Below are positions 39,397 through 49,590 of a stretch of 64,000 bases of DNA, one piece after another; position 1 is the stretch's first letter, and each line of letters begins with the position of its first letter. Both the position numbers and the translations under genes were made by a program. Origin of the DNA: Paenibacillus sp. CAA11 (GTDB lineage: Bacteria; Bacillota; Bacilli; Paenibacillales; Paenibacillaceae); assembly GCF_003060825.1 (NCBI RefSeq), contig NZ_CP028922.1:3620001-3684000 (forward strand), in the 5' to 3' direction. Under the pieces are notes generated by a model. It had not been told where the DNA came from. It did no database searches and was given only the letters and a program-made list of their open reading frames with translations.

Positions 39397-40224
39397 TCAC
39401 CTCCAGTTCCAACTGTGAAAAGCAGACCAGGAATTCATCAAAAAGTTGATAATAAGTACCGCATACCCCACAAGCGCCCATTGCGCCATCCGAACGCCGG
39501 TATAACGCTTATAATGCCTTCCCAGAAAATAGAGCAAATAAACCCCCAAGGCGGCAATGGTAATCCCAACCTTCAAATCCGCCAGCGTCTCCCAGCTGCC
39601 TTCTGTAGCAATAACGGCCCCTGCAATCAGCAAAGAGACGGATAATAGAGAGGTCCCCCACATCATCGACAGTGGAATGTAATGATCCAAGGTTTCGAGA
39701 CTCGGCAGTCGGCGGATCGTATCGCTCCACTTCTTAACCTTTAGCCTGCGGTGCAAATAAAGGTACAATCCCGCAAATACAGCAGCTAGCGAAAGCGCCG
39801 CAAAGCTGATTCCCGCAAGTGCTACATGCAGTACAAGGAGGCCATGAACGGTATAGCCGTGAATGAGCGGATAATCTTGGTCTGAGAAGCTAAGACGGTT
39901 CACCATCATAATGAGAAGTCCGATCACATTAACCAGAGCGGCAGCCAGCTCCGACTTTTGAAAAAAAGTCATGACCAGCGCAGCTCCTCCCAGGCTGAAG
40001 CTCACTAGCAACAAATAATCGTAAGGGGAGAAGAGAGCTTCTACCCCATCCTTCCAAAAACGAAGGCAGAATCCAGCCAGCTGCAGCAGGAGCACACATG
40101 CAAGAAGCCCTGCTCCCACCCGCTTCGCTCCCGGATTGCGTCTCATGCAATTCGAGAAATAAAACAGAAGGCTCAGGGCATATATATAGATCATTGCATC
40201 ATCAATCAGATCAAGAAGCGTCAA
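39397..40224 (-). CDS. hemX: HemX / CcsA-like membrane protein
   Basis: The protein (275 residues) has about eight predicted membrane helices and the CcsA/ResC-family core (IHGYTVHGLLVLHVALAGISFAALSLAAVFAGLYLYLHRRLK, about 120-160) with histidines in membrane segments. In B. subtilis HemX lowers the amount of glutamyl-tRNA reductase. The likely start is TTG with GGTGA upstream. It follows hemA by 14 nt. Confidence 0.88.
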   Translation of the reverse strand: MTLLDLIDDAMIYIYALSLLFYFSNCMRRNPGAKRVGAGLLACVLLLQLAGFCLRFWKDGVEALFSPYDYLLLVSFSLGGAALVMTFFQKSELAAALVNVIGLLIMMVNRLSFSDQDYPLIHGYTVHGLLVLHVALAGISFAALSLAAVFAGLYLYLHRRLKVKKWSDTIRRLPSLETLDHYIPLSMMWGTSLLSVSLLIAGAVIATEGSWETLADLKVGITIAALGVYLLYFLGRHYKRYTGVRMAQWALVGYAVLIINFLMNSWSAFHSWNWR

Positions 40225-40238
40225 GGCCTTTCACCGCC

Positions 40239-41615
40239 TTACATAGACATCTGTGCCAAAGGAAAAGAAAGCTTCTCCGGCGACGGGGATTTGCTGCTTT
40301 GAGCTTCACGGGCCTCTGAAGCAGACTTCTGCTCAGATCCAGCTTCAAGCTGTTCTTCCAGCGCAAAGATTTGAGTGAACATCTCAAGCGCTTCTGCACC
40401 ATTCTTCTCCCCGGCCATTTCTTTAATTCGGTTGATAGGATCATGCATCATTTGGTTAACGATGCTCCGTGTAAGACGGCGTATAACCGTACGCTGCCGC
40501 TCGTCCAGTTCAGGAAGCTTGTTGAACATGCTCTCTAGTGTGTCTTCATGAATTGTAGTTGCCTTCTCCTGAAGCGCGCGAATCACTGGACGGACTCCCA
40601 GAGTCTGCAGCCAGTTCGCAAAAGCCGCCATTTCCTCACTGATCATAGCATCAATCTTCTCAGCTTCCATACGTCGCATCTCCAGATTACTCTCGACAAT
40701 GCCTTCCATATCGTCAATATCGTATAGAAATACATTTTGAAGCTGAGCGATCATCGGATCCAAATCCCGAGGAACCGCGATGTCTATCATGAATAGAGGA
40801 CGCGAAGGGCGCTTCTTCATACACTGAGCAACGTCTGCGGCCTGAATGACATAGCCTTCCGCACCGGTTGAACTGATCAGAATATCCATCTCAGCGAGTC
40901 TGCTTACCGCATCTGTAATCGTGCATGGCGTTCCGTTAAACTTCTTGGCGAGCTCTTCAGCACGAGCTAAAGTCCGATTAGCCACAATGATTTCCTTCGC
41001 TCCATTGGCATGCAGATGCTTCGCTGTCAGCTCACTCATCTTCCCTGCCCCAAGAATCAATACCTTCTTACCGACAAAGCTTCCGAAGATTCGCTTACCT
41101 AGTTCTACGGCAGCATAGCTCACGGATACAGCACTCTCTCCAATGGAGGTTTCAGAATGAGCTCGCTTGCTGAGCGTTACAGCTTGCTTGAACAACATGT
41201 TGAACCAGGTTCCTGTCGCCTTCTCCTGTTGAGCCTGCAAGAAGGCATGCTTCACCTGACCCAATATTTGAGTCTCTCCAAGGACCATTGAATCCAGCCC
41301 GCAAGCCACCTTGAATAGATGGCGGATTGCCTGATCATCCTCATATATATATAAATGCTGGGTAAATTCCTCACGCGGAACCCCAAACCATTGCTCCATA
41401 AAGCTACGAATATGGTATCCACACATAGGCAGACGATCAACTACTACGTACAGTTCTGTACGGTTGCATGTTGCTAGCAAGACCCCCTCCAATACACCCT
41501 TGGTGCGTTTCAACTCCGCCAGCGCTCTTGGCATATCCTGCTCTGCAAGTGAAAATCGTTCTCTTATCTCTACTGGCGCTGTACGATAGTTCAACCCGAC
41601 GACTACGATGTGCAT
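40239..41615 (-). CDS. hemA: Glutamyl-tRNA reductase
   Basis: The enzyme has 458 residues from ATG 41615 (AGGCAGGTGA upstream; the frame above adds 11 unlikely residues). It commits glutamyl-tRNA to haem synthesis. The catalytic cysteine is in LLATCNRTELYVV (about 50). GETQILGQVKHAF, VLILGAGKMSELTAKHL (NADPH) and FMIDIAVPRDLDP are present. The C-terminal tail after about 420 is Ser/Ala/Glu-rich and poorly conserved. It heads the hemAX-sirC-hemC-cobA/hemD-hemBL operon. Confidence 0.97.
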   Translation of the reverse strand: MHIVVVGLNYRTAPVEIRERFSLAEQDMPRALAELKRTKGVLEGVLLATCNRTELYVVVDRLPMCGYHIRSFMEQWFGVPREEFTQHLYIYEDDQAIRHLFKVACGLDSMVLGETQILGQVKHAFLQAQQEKATGTWFNMLFKQAVTLSKRAHSETSIGESAVSVSYAAVELGKRIFGSFVGKKVLILGAGKMSELTAKHLHANGAKEIIVANRTLARAEELAKKFNGTPCTITDAVSRLAEMDILISSTGAEGYVIQAADVAQCMKKRPSRPLFMIDIAVPRDLDPMIAQLQNVFLYDIDDMEGIVESNLEMRRMEAEKIDAMISEEMAAFANWLQTLGVRPVIRALQEKATTIHEDTLESMFNKLPELDERQRTVIRRLTRSIVNQMMHDPINRIKEMAGEKNGAEALEMFTQIFALEEQLEAGSEQKSASEAREAQSSKSPSPEKLSFPLAQMSM

Positions 41616-41782
41616 TGTAAAGTTCACCTGCCTTCTATGAATTAACAAACTTAAAATCTAATCACAAACTATGTTAAGTATATCACATAAGAAAAGCATA
41701 ACTCGGTCGTTTTTATGAAATGTTTATGAAGAAACCAATAACGGAGATAGACTACACATATAGCATTTACAATTATGAAAAC

Positions 41783-41814
41783 AAATAACCATGGAATTCC
41801 TCCATGGTTATTTT
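41783..41814 (-). terminator. Rho-independent terminator of speD
   Basis: A perfect stem AAATAACCATGGA / TCCATGGTTATTT (arms about 41783-41795 and 41801-41813) has an ATTCC loop, with A/T tracts on both sides, so it may work in both directions. It lies 56 nt past the speD stop and upstream of hemA. Confidence 0.75.
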
Positions 41815-41869
41815 CTAATGATCTCTTCCGGGTTTATCCTTCAGAAACAATGTTCGTATTATATTACGC

Positions 41870-42268
41870 TTATACCAGCTCTGCTTGAGTCATAGTTGGT
41901 GACTCAACCGTCATCTCACCCAAACCGCGAATCAACTTCTTGGCATAAGTTCTTTCCGGCTTCAATACGGACACCAGGTAATCGATAGCAAGCTGCGGAT
42001 CAACTGTTTCTCCACAGGTGTAGCAATCAATAGCCGCAAACCCTCTCTCAGGATAAGTATGAATCGAGAGATGGCTCTCAGACAGCATAACAAGGACCGT
42101 AGCCCCTTGTGGCTCGAACTGCTTGGATTGAACAGACAATACCGTAGCTCCGCATGATTCGGCAGCTTCCACCAAATGAGCTTGCAAGAGTTCAGCGTTG
42201 TTCAGTACCTCAAAATCGACTCCCCAAGTATCAACAGCAACGTGTCTTCCGAAAGTTGAATATTCCAC
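41870..42268 (-). CDS. speD: S-adenosylmethionine decarboxylase proenzyme
   Basis: The protein (132 residues) is the short bacterial class. The self-cleavage site is in MLSESHLSIHTYPERG: the chain is cut before Ser65, which becomes the pyruvoyl group. Conserved CYTCG follows. It makes the aminopropyl donor for spermidine. The start is GTG with AAGGGGG upstream. It is monocistronic, with its own promoter, leader and terminator, standing between the hem operon and an unknown gene. Confidence 0.96.
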   Translation of the reverse strand: MEYSTFGRHVAVDTWGVDFEVLNNAELLQAHLVEAAESCGATVLSVQSKQFEPQGATVLVMLSESHLSIHTYPERGFAAIDCYTCGETVDPQLAIDYLVSVLKPERTYAKKLIRGLGEMTVESPTMTQAELV

Positions 42269-42409
42269 CTTCCGGTTCCCCCTTCCTAGGAATAAAATGT
42301 TTGAAAAATTTCATCCGCTAGGACCTACGTCATTCACTTCCCGAGGGAATAATCTCTCGCAACATCTCCATGTCCTGAGTGAATCCTGGTTCCTATATTC
42401 TTTTCAACG
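42269..42409 (-). promoter_or_regulatory. Long, partly structured leader of speD
   Basis: About 140 nt separate the predicted start from the GTG of speD. ATTCACT and its exact complement AGTGAAT (42332-42338 and 42378-42384) can close a helix around an inner hairpin of six pairs and one mismatch (42342-42348 with 42353-42359, loop of 4). This may be a control element for polyamine or SAM response, but it matches no class I know. Confidence 0.35.
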
Positions 42410-42415
42410 AGATTA

Positions 42416-42444
42416 AAAATAACATCTATTCGTGACAAATGCAA
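42416..42444 (-). promoter_or_regulatory. Sigma-A promoter of speD
   Basis: On the minus strand, -35 TTGCAT (42439-42444) and -10 TATTTT (42416-42421) have a 17-nt spacer. The start would be near 42409. Confidence 0.6.
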
Positions 42445-42553
42445 CACTTTTTTCACTCATTTTTAAAGATAGGCTCTTCCTAAATTTGAAAACTGTCAAA
42501 GAAATAGGCCCCCCCTTTGTAAAGGGCAGACCTTATTGATCACTACTTCTTAT

Positions 42554-43144
42554 TTAAGCCTCAAGAGCGAACAGCCGCTTCGTCTTCAGACGGAGCTCGT
42601 CGTCAATCCATTTGACCGTTTCAGGCTCAACGGAGGCGATTCTTAAATCGAGCAGAGCATTGATGGATTGATGGATACCCAGGATCTCCATCTCCACACC
42701 GTTACGCTTGAACATCCGCGTAAGCTGCCCCATCGTATCCTTATGTTCGTAGATCAAATTGCAGGCCTCAGGCTGTGATTCCTCCATAATTCTGATAACC
42801 TGGCCTTCTTCATAAACATACACCATTGTAAATCCTTCATAAATACGGTTAACCCGGCCGCTGCCTTTACATTCAGAGAACATGCGCCGGACTACATTAG
42901 TCAGCTTAAGGGAACGCAAGCGGAAAGACAATTCACACACATAGGCCCCGTCTTTGATGTCAAAAGACAACTGCACTTCCTCACCCTGTTCATCGGCCAG
43001 TACAACAACCTGTCCTCCACCATCCAGAACCTTGACCATTTGATGGACTTGTGGATCATTTACACGATGAACAAACTCATTTAATTGAGCTTCCGACAAC
43101 CGCATACTGGCTTCTACATACTCTGTGGCTATCCGCTTAGCCAT
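42554..43144 (-). CDS. Conserved protein of unknown function
   Basis: The protein (196 residues) is soluble and of mixed charge, without signal peptide or membrane helix. The start AUG is preceded by TGAGGAGATTTTT, a good ribosome site. Notable segments are MVKVLDGGGQVVVLADEQGEEVQLSFD (a beta-rich stretch, about 37-63), FSECKGSGRVNRIYEGFTMVYVYEEGQVIRIME (about 88-120) and a helical C-terminus. I do not recognise the family. A possible weak terminator lies at 42505-42538. The gene stands alone between speD and engB, with its own upstream gap of about 210 nt. Confidence 0.75.
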   Translation of the reverse strand: MAKRIATEYVEASMRLSEAQLNEFVHRVNDPQVHQMVKVLDGGGQVVVLADEQGEEVQLSFDIKDGAYVCELSFRLRSLKLTNVVRRMFSECKGSGRVNRIYEGFTMVYVYEEGQVIRIMEESQPEACNLIYEHKDTMGQLTRMFKRNGVEMEILGIHQSINALLDLRIASVEPETVKWIDDELRLKTKRLFALEA

Positions 43145-43357
43145 AAAAATCTCCTCAATTCTTTTAGCTATCCTTTAGTATAATTATACACTACCCATTA
43201 AACCCTTTGCTCGGCAGCTAAATCATGATTTTCCATCGAATTTCATAATATACCGCATTGAGGTCGACTAAGCTCCACAGATTCACCTGCATGCTCACTT
43301 TCCTGCTGAAAGTTCTCTTGTTCCCTTAGCTATTTAAAGGCAATTCTCAAAAATTTC

Positions 43358-43972
43358 TTAAGATTCAGACGAAACCTGTTCTCCTTCGTCCTCCATATAA
43401 CGGCTAATTACGCCCCATAGCTCATCTTTACCAACGCCTTCCTCCGAGGAGAACATGACCAGCTCATCTCCTGCCCGCAGCATAAGACCCTCTTTAACCA
43501 CTTTAAGATGCTTTTGCCAACGGCTTTTAGGAATCTTATCGGCCTTGGTTGCTACCACACATACAGGAATATTATGATGCTTCAGCCAGTCATACATCAG
43601 CTCATCATCCTTGCTTGGAGGATGGCGAAGATCTATCACCTGAAGCACCAGCTTTAGCGGCTCGCGCTCGGTCAAATAGGTCTCGATCATTTTACCCCAA
43701 ACTTGACGAAGCGACTTGGATACTTTGGCAAATCCATAGCCTGGCACGTCTACAAAATACAAATCATCATTAATCCGGTAATAGTTCAAATGCTGAGTCT
43801 TCCCGGGTGTCGAGCTTGTTCTTGCCAGGTTCTTACGGGCAATCATCCGGTTGATCAGTGAAGACTTTCCCACATTGGAACGCCCTGCCAGAGCAATCTC
43901 CGGCAAGGCGTCAACAGGATACTGATCAGGCCGGACCGCGCTAATAATAAATTCGGCCTTGTTCACTTTCAT
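43358..43972 (-). CDS. engB: Ribosome biogenesis GTPase EngB/YsxC
   Basis: This TrmE-Era-EngA-EngB-type GTPase has 204 residues. G1 is [19 protein letters not shown] (about 28-46), G2 [15 protein letters not shown]3 [12 protein letters not shown], and G4 [11 protein letters not shown]. It is needed for late 50S assembly. Directly downstream of lonA, as in B. subtilis ysxC. Confidence 0.97.
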   Translation of the reverse strand: MKVNKAEFIISAVRPDQYPVDALPEIALAGRSNVGKSSLINRMIARKNLARTSSTPGKTQHLNYYRINDDLYFVDVPGYGFAKVSKSLRQVWGKMIETYLTEREPLKLVLQVIDLRHPPSKDDELMYDWLKHHNIPVCVVATKADKIPKSRWQKHLKVVKEGLMLRAGDELVMFSSEEGVGKDELWGVISRYMEDEGEQVSSES

Positions 43973-43987
43973 TATGCTTAACTCCTT

Positions 43988-46324
43988 CTAATGCACTCCG
44001 CTTTGTTCCACTAGTGCATGTTTGAGTACCTGATCCATATGAGATACCGGTACAAATTCTACATCGTGCTTAATGCTGTCTGGAATTTCCTTCAGATCCC
44101 GCTCGTTATCTTTAGGGAGCAATATCTTCTTATAGCCAGCCCGGTGAGCGGCGAGCGACTTCTCCTTGAGGCCACCAATGGGCAGAACGCGTCCACGAAG
44201 CGTAATCTCTCCAGTCATCGCTACATCCTTAGAGACGTGCCGGTTCGTAAGCGCAGAGATCAATGCCGTAGCCATAGTAATGCCAGCCGACGGACCATCC
44301 TTCGGTATCGCTCCTTCAGGGATGTGAATATGGATGTCGTTCTTCTCGTGAAAATCCGCAGGAATCCCCAGCTCTCCAGCCTTGGAGCGCGTGTAGCTAA
44401 AGGCAGCCTGAGCTGACTCCTTCATCACATCTCCAAGCTTGCCGGTCAGCGTAAGCTTACCCGTCCCTGGTACGACAGTCACTTCAATGACGAGTGTCTC
44501 TCCACCAACCTCTGTCCAGGCAAGGCCCGTAACCGTGCCGATTTGATCCTCAAGCTCTGCCATACCATAGCGGAACTTGGGCGTTCCTAAGTAATCCTTG
44601 ACTTCATCCGGCCCAATAACAATCTGTTCCTCTTCACTGGATACGATCCTCTTCGCTGCCTTGCGGCATAAAGCCGCTACCTGCTGCTCCAAGTTCCGCA
44701 CGCCGGACTCCCGAGTGTATTCACGGATCGTGCGCAGCAATGCCTCCTGGCCAATCTCAAGCTGCTCAGGGTTCAGGCCATGATCGCGCTTTTGCTTTGG
44801 TAGCAAATATTGTTCGGCGATTTGCAGCTTCTCCAGCTCCGTATAGCCTGGGATATGAAGCATCTCCATCCGGTCAAGCAGCGGCCTTGGGATATTATGC
44901 ACCGCGTTAGCCGTCGTAACGAACATCACATTGGAGAGATCGAATGGAATCTCAATAAAATGATCGCTAAACGTATTGTTCTGTTCGGGATCGAGCACTT
45001 CCAGCAAAGCTGCGGAAGGATCGCCTCGGAAATCCGAGGCCATCTTGTCGATTTCATCCAGCAGAAAGACCGGATTGGCTGAGCCTGCCGTCTTCATTCC
45101 TTGAATAATACGGCCAGGCATCGCTCCGACATAGGTGCGCCGATGACCGCGAATCTCGGCTTCATCACGTACGCCGCCAAGCGAGATTCTGACGAATTCC
45201 CGCCCCAGAGAACGCGCAATCGAGCGGGCGAGCGAGGTTTTCCCTACCCCTGGAGGGCCGACAAGGCACAGGATAGGCCCCTTCAGCTTCTTCACCAGCT
45301 TCTGTACGGCCAAATATTCTAGCACCCGCTCTTTTGGCTTATCCAGTCCATAGTGGTCTTCATTAAGAATCTGCTCCGCTCTGTCCAGATCAAGATCATC
45401 CTCAGTCAAATGGCTCCAAGGCAGAGACAGCAGCCAGTCTACATAGTTGCGGATTACCCCGCCTTCCGCAGAACTTGCAGGCATCTTCTCCAGACGGTCA
45501 ATCTCCTTGGCAACCTTCTCATGGACCTTCTCTGGAAGCTGCTTCTCTTCCAGCTGGGCACGAAGTTCCTCCACTTCGCCGGCACGGCCTTCCTTGTCGC
45601 CAAGCTCCTTCTGAATGGCCTTCATCTGTTCACGCAGATAATACTCTTTCTGCGTCTTCTCCATCTGCTTCTTCACGCGCTGGCTGATCTTGCGCTCCAG
45701 CTCCAGCACTTCACGTTCATTATTTAAAATGTCAAGCAGCTTCTCCAAACGCGCTCTGACATCAATGGTCTCCAGAATCTCCTGTTTGTCTTTGATCTTT
45801 AGAGCCAGGTGGCTGGTAATCACATCGGCAAGACGCCCCGGCTCTTCAATATCGGAGACCGCTGCAAGCGTCTCGGGAGTTACCTTCTTGGACAGGTTAA
45901 TATAGTGTTCAAATTGCGTTAGCACAGAACGCATGAGTGCGTCAATTTCCGGGTCCTGGGACTGCTCCTCGGGCCGCTCTTCCGCAAGCACCTCGTAATA
46001 TTCTTCATTATCAAGATACTCCATAATTTCAGCCCGTTCCATGCCCTCCACCAACACGCGAATAGTTCCATTCGGCAGCTTCAGCATTTGGCGGACCTTA
46101 GCTACGGTACCAATTCGAAAAATATCTTCCTGTGTAGGCTCTTCAATGTTCACTTCCGATTGAGAACATAGGAGAATCAAGTTATCGTCAACCATCGCCT
46201 TTTCCAGCGCCTTAACCGACTTCTCACGCCCTACATCCAGATGCAGTACCATACTGGGATAGACAAGAAGACCGCGCAAAGGCAGCAGGGGAAATCGACG
46301 GCTCTTGGACTTATGATGTCCCAT
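43988..46324 (-). CDS. lon: ATP-dependent protease Lon (LonA)
   Basis: The protease has 778 residues from ATG 46324 (GGAGGTGCG, 9-nt spacing). An N-terminal substrate-binding domain with coiled coils is followed by the AAA+ module ([19 protein letters not shown] Walker [11 protein letters not shown] Walker B). The C-terminal peptidase has the catalytic serine in [14 protein letters not shown] and the lysine about 43 residues later in [14 protein letters not shown]. It degrades misfolded and regulatory proteins in the cytosol. It lies 16 nt upstream of engB. Confidence 0.98.
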   Translation of the reverse strand: MGHHKSKSRRFPLLPLRGLLVYPSMVLHLDVGREKSVKALEKAMVDDNLILLCSQSEVNIEEPTQEDIFRIGTVAKVRQMLKLPNGTIRVLVEGMERAEIMEYLDNEEYYEVLAEERPEEQSQDPEIDALMRSVLTQFEHYINLSKKVTPETLAAVSDIEEPGRLADVITSHLALKIKDKQEILETIDVRARLEKLLDILNNEREVLELERKISQRVKKQMEKTQKEYYLREQMKAIQKELGDKEGRAGEVEELRAQLEEKQLPEKVHEKVAKEIDRLEKMPASSAEGGVIRNYVDWLLSLPWSHLTEDDLDLDRAEQILNEDHYGLDKPKERVLEYLAVQKLVKKLKGPILCLVGPPGVGKTSLARSIARSLGREFVRISLGGVRDEAEIRGHRRTYVGAMPGRIIQGMKTAGSANPVFLLDEIDKMASDFRGDPSAALLEVLDPEQNNTFSDHFIEIPFDLSNVMFVTTANAVHNIPRPLLDRMEMLHIPGYTELEKLQIAEQYLLPKQKRDHGLNPEQLEIGQEALLRTIREYTRESGVRNLEQQVAALCRKAAKRIVSSEEEQIVIGPDEVKDYLGTPKFRYGMAELEDQIGTVTGLAWTEVGGETLVIEVTVVPGTGKLTLTGKLGDVMKESAQAAFSYTRSKAGELGIPADFHEKNDIHIHIPEGAIPKDGPSAGITMATALISALTNRHVSKDVAMTGEITLRGRVLPIGGLKEKSLAAHRAGYKKILLPKDNERDLKEIPDSIKHDVEFVPVSHMDQVLKHALVEQSGVH

Positions 46325-46432
46325 CGTTTCGCACCTCCATGGGTTCTCAGGTACAATCACGCCAACACTTTCCTATTTGGAGTGATATCATTCCTATTTT
46401 ATCAAATGTTCCTTTAAAACACCAACGAACAA

Positions 46433-46455
46433 GCGGCTGCCATTAGAGCAGCCGC
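46433..46455 (-). terminator. Possible terminator of lonB
   Basis: A perfect 8-bp GC-rich stem, GCGGCTGC (46433-46440) and GCAGCCGC (46448-46455), is followed on the minus strand by TTGTTCGTTGG, a poor T tract. The next 25 nt upstream repeat AGCCGCGTGCT twice (46450-46460 and 46470-46480). Confidence 0.45.
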
Positions 46456-46481
46456 GTGCTAAAGGGAACAGCCGCGTGCTC

Positions 46482-48194
46482 CTACAGCGAACCGGATGGC
46501 GGTGATTCCGCATGAAGGTAGGGAGCTGGGGCAGGATTGAAGAGATCGGCCGTTTGCGAGTGTTCCAGCTCTTGTGTTTCTTCCGGCCCGAATATAACTC
46601 CAAAGGCCTCGGTTATCGTCTCCACGGGGATTACCCGCAACCCGTCCAACCCTTCGAATAAGGATTGCCAGTTCTCCTTCGGGATAATCACCGTCTTGGC
46701 TCCGGCCTGGAAGGCTGCCTCCGCCTTCGCAACCACGCCGCCGATCGGCTTGACCTTTCCGTGGATACCAAGCTCTCCTGTCATCGCGATCCGATGATCT
46801 ACGGGAACCTTGCGAATTGCGGAAGCAATCGCTGTAGCGATCGCTAATCCGGCTGAAGGACCATCAATAGGAGTCCCCCCAGGAAAGTTGATATGAATAT
46901 CATACTTGAAAGGCGCAAGCCCAATACTCTTCAGCACGGTCAGCACATTTTCCACCGATCCCTTGGCCATGCTTTTACGACGTAACGTCCGGCTGCCTCC
47001 GCCAATTTCCTCTTCATCCACTACACCTGTGATGTTAAAGGTACCCGTCTTGCCCTTAGGCACAGGAACCGCCGTCGCCTCGATCTCAAGCAGTGTGCCC
47101 ATATTGGGCCCATACACGGCCAACCCGTTAACAATGCCAATCTGCGGCTCTTCCGCTACTTTTTTGTCCGGACGCGGAGTAAGCTGGCTGCTTGTAGCCA
47201 CCCATTCGAGGTCGGAGGCTCGAAGCTCATTGCGCTGCTCCGTCAAGGCAAGTCCTGCGGCTAACTGGATCATATTCACCGCCTCACGCCCATTGGTGGC
47301 AAACTTTTTAACCACCTCAATCGCTTCAGGACATGGCGGGAAGCCGATTCTCTTCACTGCATCTTCTGAGATTTGTGCAATCTCATCCGGCAGCAGCGGA
47401 CGAAAGAAAATCTCCATACACCGTGAGCGAAGCGCTGGCGGAAGCTCTTGTGGAGATCTTGTTGTTGCGCCTACCAACCGAAAGTCAGCAGGAAGACCAT
47501 TTTGAAAAATATCGTGGATATAGGCAGGTGTCCCATTGTCCTCGGAATTATAGTAAGCACTGTCGAGAAAGACTTTCCGGTCCTCCAGCACCTTCAGTAA
47601 CTTGTTCATCTGAATCGGATGAAGCTCCCCAATTTCATCAATGAACAAAATCCCCCCGTGCGCCTTCGTTACAGCTCCGGCCTTAGGCTGAGGAATTCCT
47701 GCGACCCCCATAGCCCCCGCACCTTGGTAAATGGGATCATGCACCGAGCCGATCAAGGGGTCTGCGATTCCCCGCTCATCAAAGCGGGCCGTTGTTGCAT
47801 CAATTTCCGTAAACTTAGCATCCCCTTTGAAGGGAGAGATTGGGTTCTTCTTCGCTTCTTCCATCACCACACGAGCGGCTGCCGTTTTGCCAACACCCGG
47901 AGGCCCGTAAATAATGACATGCTGCGGATTGGCACTGCAGAGAGCCGCTTTCAGCGCCCGCAAGCCGTCCTTCTGGCCCACGATATCCTTCATGCTTGCC
48001 GGCCGTGTTCGTTCAGCCAGCGGCTGAGTGAGGGATACGGCCCGAAGCTTGCGCAGCTTATCCAGCTCTTTGCGGGATTCCCGATCAACAGCACTGCGAT
48101 TTCCTTTCTGGCTCCGCAGCAGGTTCAAGAAGTACATTCCTATAATCACCGCAAAAAACAACTGCACCATCATTACAACAATACTCCAGTTCAT
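46482..48194 (-). CDS. lonB: ATP-dependent protease LonB
   Basis: The protein (570 residues) has an N-terminal membrane helix (VMMVQLFFAVIIGMYFLNLL, about 7-26) and then the AAA+ domain ([37 protein letters not shown]). The Lon peptidase domain has the catalytic serine in PIDGPSAGLAIATAIASA and the lysine in GGVVAKAEAA. In B. subtilis LonB acts in the forespore under sigma-F and sits beside lonA, as here. Confidence 0.95.
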   Translation of the reverse strand: MNWSIVVMMVQLFFAVIIGMYFLNLLRSQKGNRSAVDRESRKELDKLRKLRAVSLTQPLAERTRPASMKDIVGQKDGLRALKAALCSANPQHVIIYGPPGVGKTAAARVVMEEAKKNPISPFKGDAKFTEIDATTARFDERGIADPLIGSVHDPIYQGAGAMGVAGIPQPKAGAVTKAHGGILFIDEIGELHPIQMNKLLKVLEDRKVFLDSAYYNSEDNGTPAYIHDIFQNGLPADFRLVGATTRSPQELPPALRSRCMEIFFRPLLPDEIAQISEDAVKRIGFPPCPEAIEVVKKFATNGREAVNMIQLAAGLALTEQRNELRASDLEWVATSSQLTPRPDKKVAEEPQIGIVNGLAVYGPNMGTLLEIEATAVPVPKGKTGTFNITGVVDEEEIGGGSRTLRRKSMAKGSVENVLTVLKSIGLAPFKYDIHINFPGGTPIDGPSAGLAIATAIASAIRKVPVDHRIAMTGELGIHGKVKPIGGVVAKAEAAFQAGAKTVIIPKENWQSLFEGLDGLRVIPVETITEAFGVIFGPEETQELEHSQTADLFNPAPAPYLHAESPPSGSL

Positions 48195-48309
48195 GACTTG
48201 GCTAACCTCCCGTATACTCCATTAGCTTTAATAAATGGTAGTATAGCCTTTTCAGGCTGAGCTAAACGCCCGGCTCACTGTTTTTTTGGAAGATTCCCCT
48301 TATGGAGTA

Positions 48310-48351
48310 TTAAAAAACAGCGCAGAATAGCTGTTAAGCTTCTGCGCTGTT
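48310..48351 (-). terminator. Rho-independent terminator of ispG
   Basis: A perfect 12-bp stem, AACAGCGCAGAA (48316-48327) and TTCTGCGCTGTT (48340-48351), is followed on the minus strand by TTTTAATACTCC. It is 5 nt past the ispG stop. Confidence 0.85.
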
Positions 48352-48355
48352 CTAT

Positions 48356-49471
48356 TTAAGATGAGGCTACTCCGTGCTTACGGCCCGGAATTTCCCCGGT
48401 CTTCTCATACACCTCTACAATATGGTCAATTTCCTTCTTAAGCTCGGATAGGAGCTCGGCTTCGGGAACCTTGCGGATCATCTCCCCATAGCGGAACAGC
48501 AAGCCTTCGCCTCGGGCTCCAGCAATCCCGATATCGGCCTCTCTGGCTTCCCCCGGTCCGTTAACCGCACAGCCCAATACAGAGACTTTGATAGGAACCT
48601 TAAGATTGGAAATATAATCTTCCACTTCATTAGCCAGCGAGAAGAGGTCGATATCAAGGCGTCCGCAAGTCGGACAGGAGATCAATGTCGCTGCATTGGA
48701 GATCAGTCCAAATGTCTTAAGCAGCTCTCTTGCAACCTTAACTTCCTCTACAGGATCTGCACTCAAGGAGATTCTCAGCGTAGAACCGATTCCCATGGAC
48801 AGCAAAGCACCAATTCCCGCAGCGCTCTTAATGGTTCCCGAATAGATCGTTCCTGCCTCTGTAATCCCAAGGTGAAGCGGGTAAGGAATAACCTCCGCTG
48901 CCTTCCGGTAAGCCTCAATAGCCATAGGAACGTCCGAGGCCTTCAGAGACACGATAATATCATGGAAGTCCAGCTCTTCCAGGATTCCAATATGAAAAAG
49001 TGCGCTCTCTACCATGGCGTCCGCTGTGGGATAGCCGTACTTCTCCAGCAAATGGTTCTCCAAAGAGCCTGCATTAACGCCAATCCGGATAGGAATGCCG
49101 CGCTCTTTACAAGCATTAACAACGGCTTCAACTTTCTCCCGTCGTCCAATGTTCCCCGGATTGATGCGCACCTTATCAATTCCGTTCTCAATGGCCAGCA
49201 GGGCAAGCTTATAGTTGAAATGAATATCTGCTACCAGCGGAATATGAATCCGCTTCTTGATCTCCTTGATCGCAGCTGCAGCCTCTTCGTTGTTAACCGT
49301 AACCCGTACAATTTGGCAGCCAGCCTCTTCCAATCTAAGAATTTCTGCAACAGTCGCTTCTACGTCAGCCGTCTTGGTCGTGCACATACTCTGTATGATC
49401 ACTTCATTGCTGCCGCCAATGGTCAGATTCCCGACTTTGACAGGCCGCGTATCTTGTCTCAGAAATGTCAT
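48356..49471 (-). CDS. ispG: 4-hydroxy-3-methylbut-2-en-1-yl diphosphate synthase
   Basis: The enzyme has 371 residues from ATG 49471 (GGGGAGAG, 9-nt spacing). This [4Fe-4S] enzyme of the methylerythritol phosphate route makes HMBPP for isoprenoids. N-terminal TIM barrel: [43 protein letters not shown]-terminal iron-sulphur cysteines are in [12 protein letters not shown] and [11 protein letters not shown]. An inverted repeat (CTCCACCCTC/GAGGGTGGAG, 49499-49508 and 49541-49550) lies between it and clpX. Placement in a protease cluster is not its B. subtilis location. Confidence 0.97.
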   Translation of the reverse strand: MTFLRQDTRPVKVGNLTIGGSNEVIIQSMCTTKTADVEATVAEILRLEEAGCQIVRVTVNNEEAAAAIKEIKKRIHIPLVADIHFNYKLALLAIENGIDKVRINPGNIGRREKVEAVVNACKERGIPIRIGVNAGSLENHLLEKYGYPTADAMVESALFHIGILEELDFHDIIVSLKASDVPMAIEAYRKAAEVIPYPLHLGITEAGTIYSGTIKSAAGIGALLSMGIGSTLRISLSADPVEEVKVARELLKTFGLISNAATLISCPTCGRLDIDLFSLANEVEDYISNLKVPIKVSVLGCAVNGPGEAREADIGIAGARGEGLLFRYGEMIRKVPEAELLSELKKEIDHIVEVYEKTGEIPGRKHGVASS

Positions 49472-49590
49472 TTCAGATCTCTCCCCTAAAGCCAAAGCTC
49501 CACCCTCTAACAAAGGCTCCAAAAAGAAGCCCCGTTTGGGAGGGTGGAGGATTCAGCATCTATTTGGTCACCTTAGCCATTCAAACTTGC

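Noticed and set aside
46450-46480. AGCCGCGTGCT direct repeat as a CRISPR-like or operator array
   Set aside because: Only two copies 20 nt apart, one of which is part of the lonB terminator stem. No further units follow.
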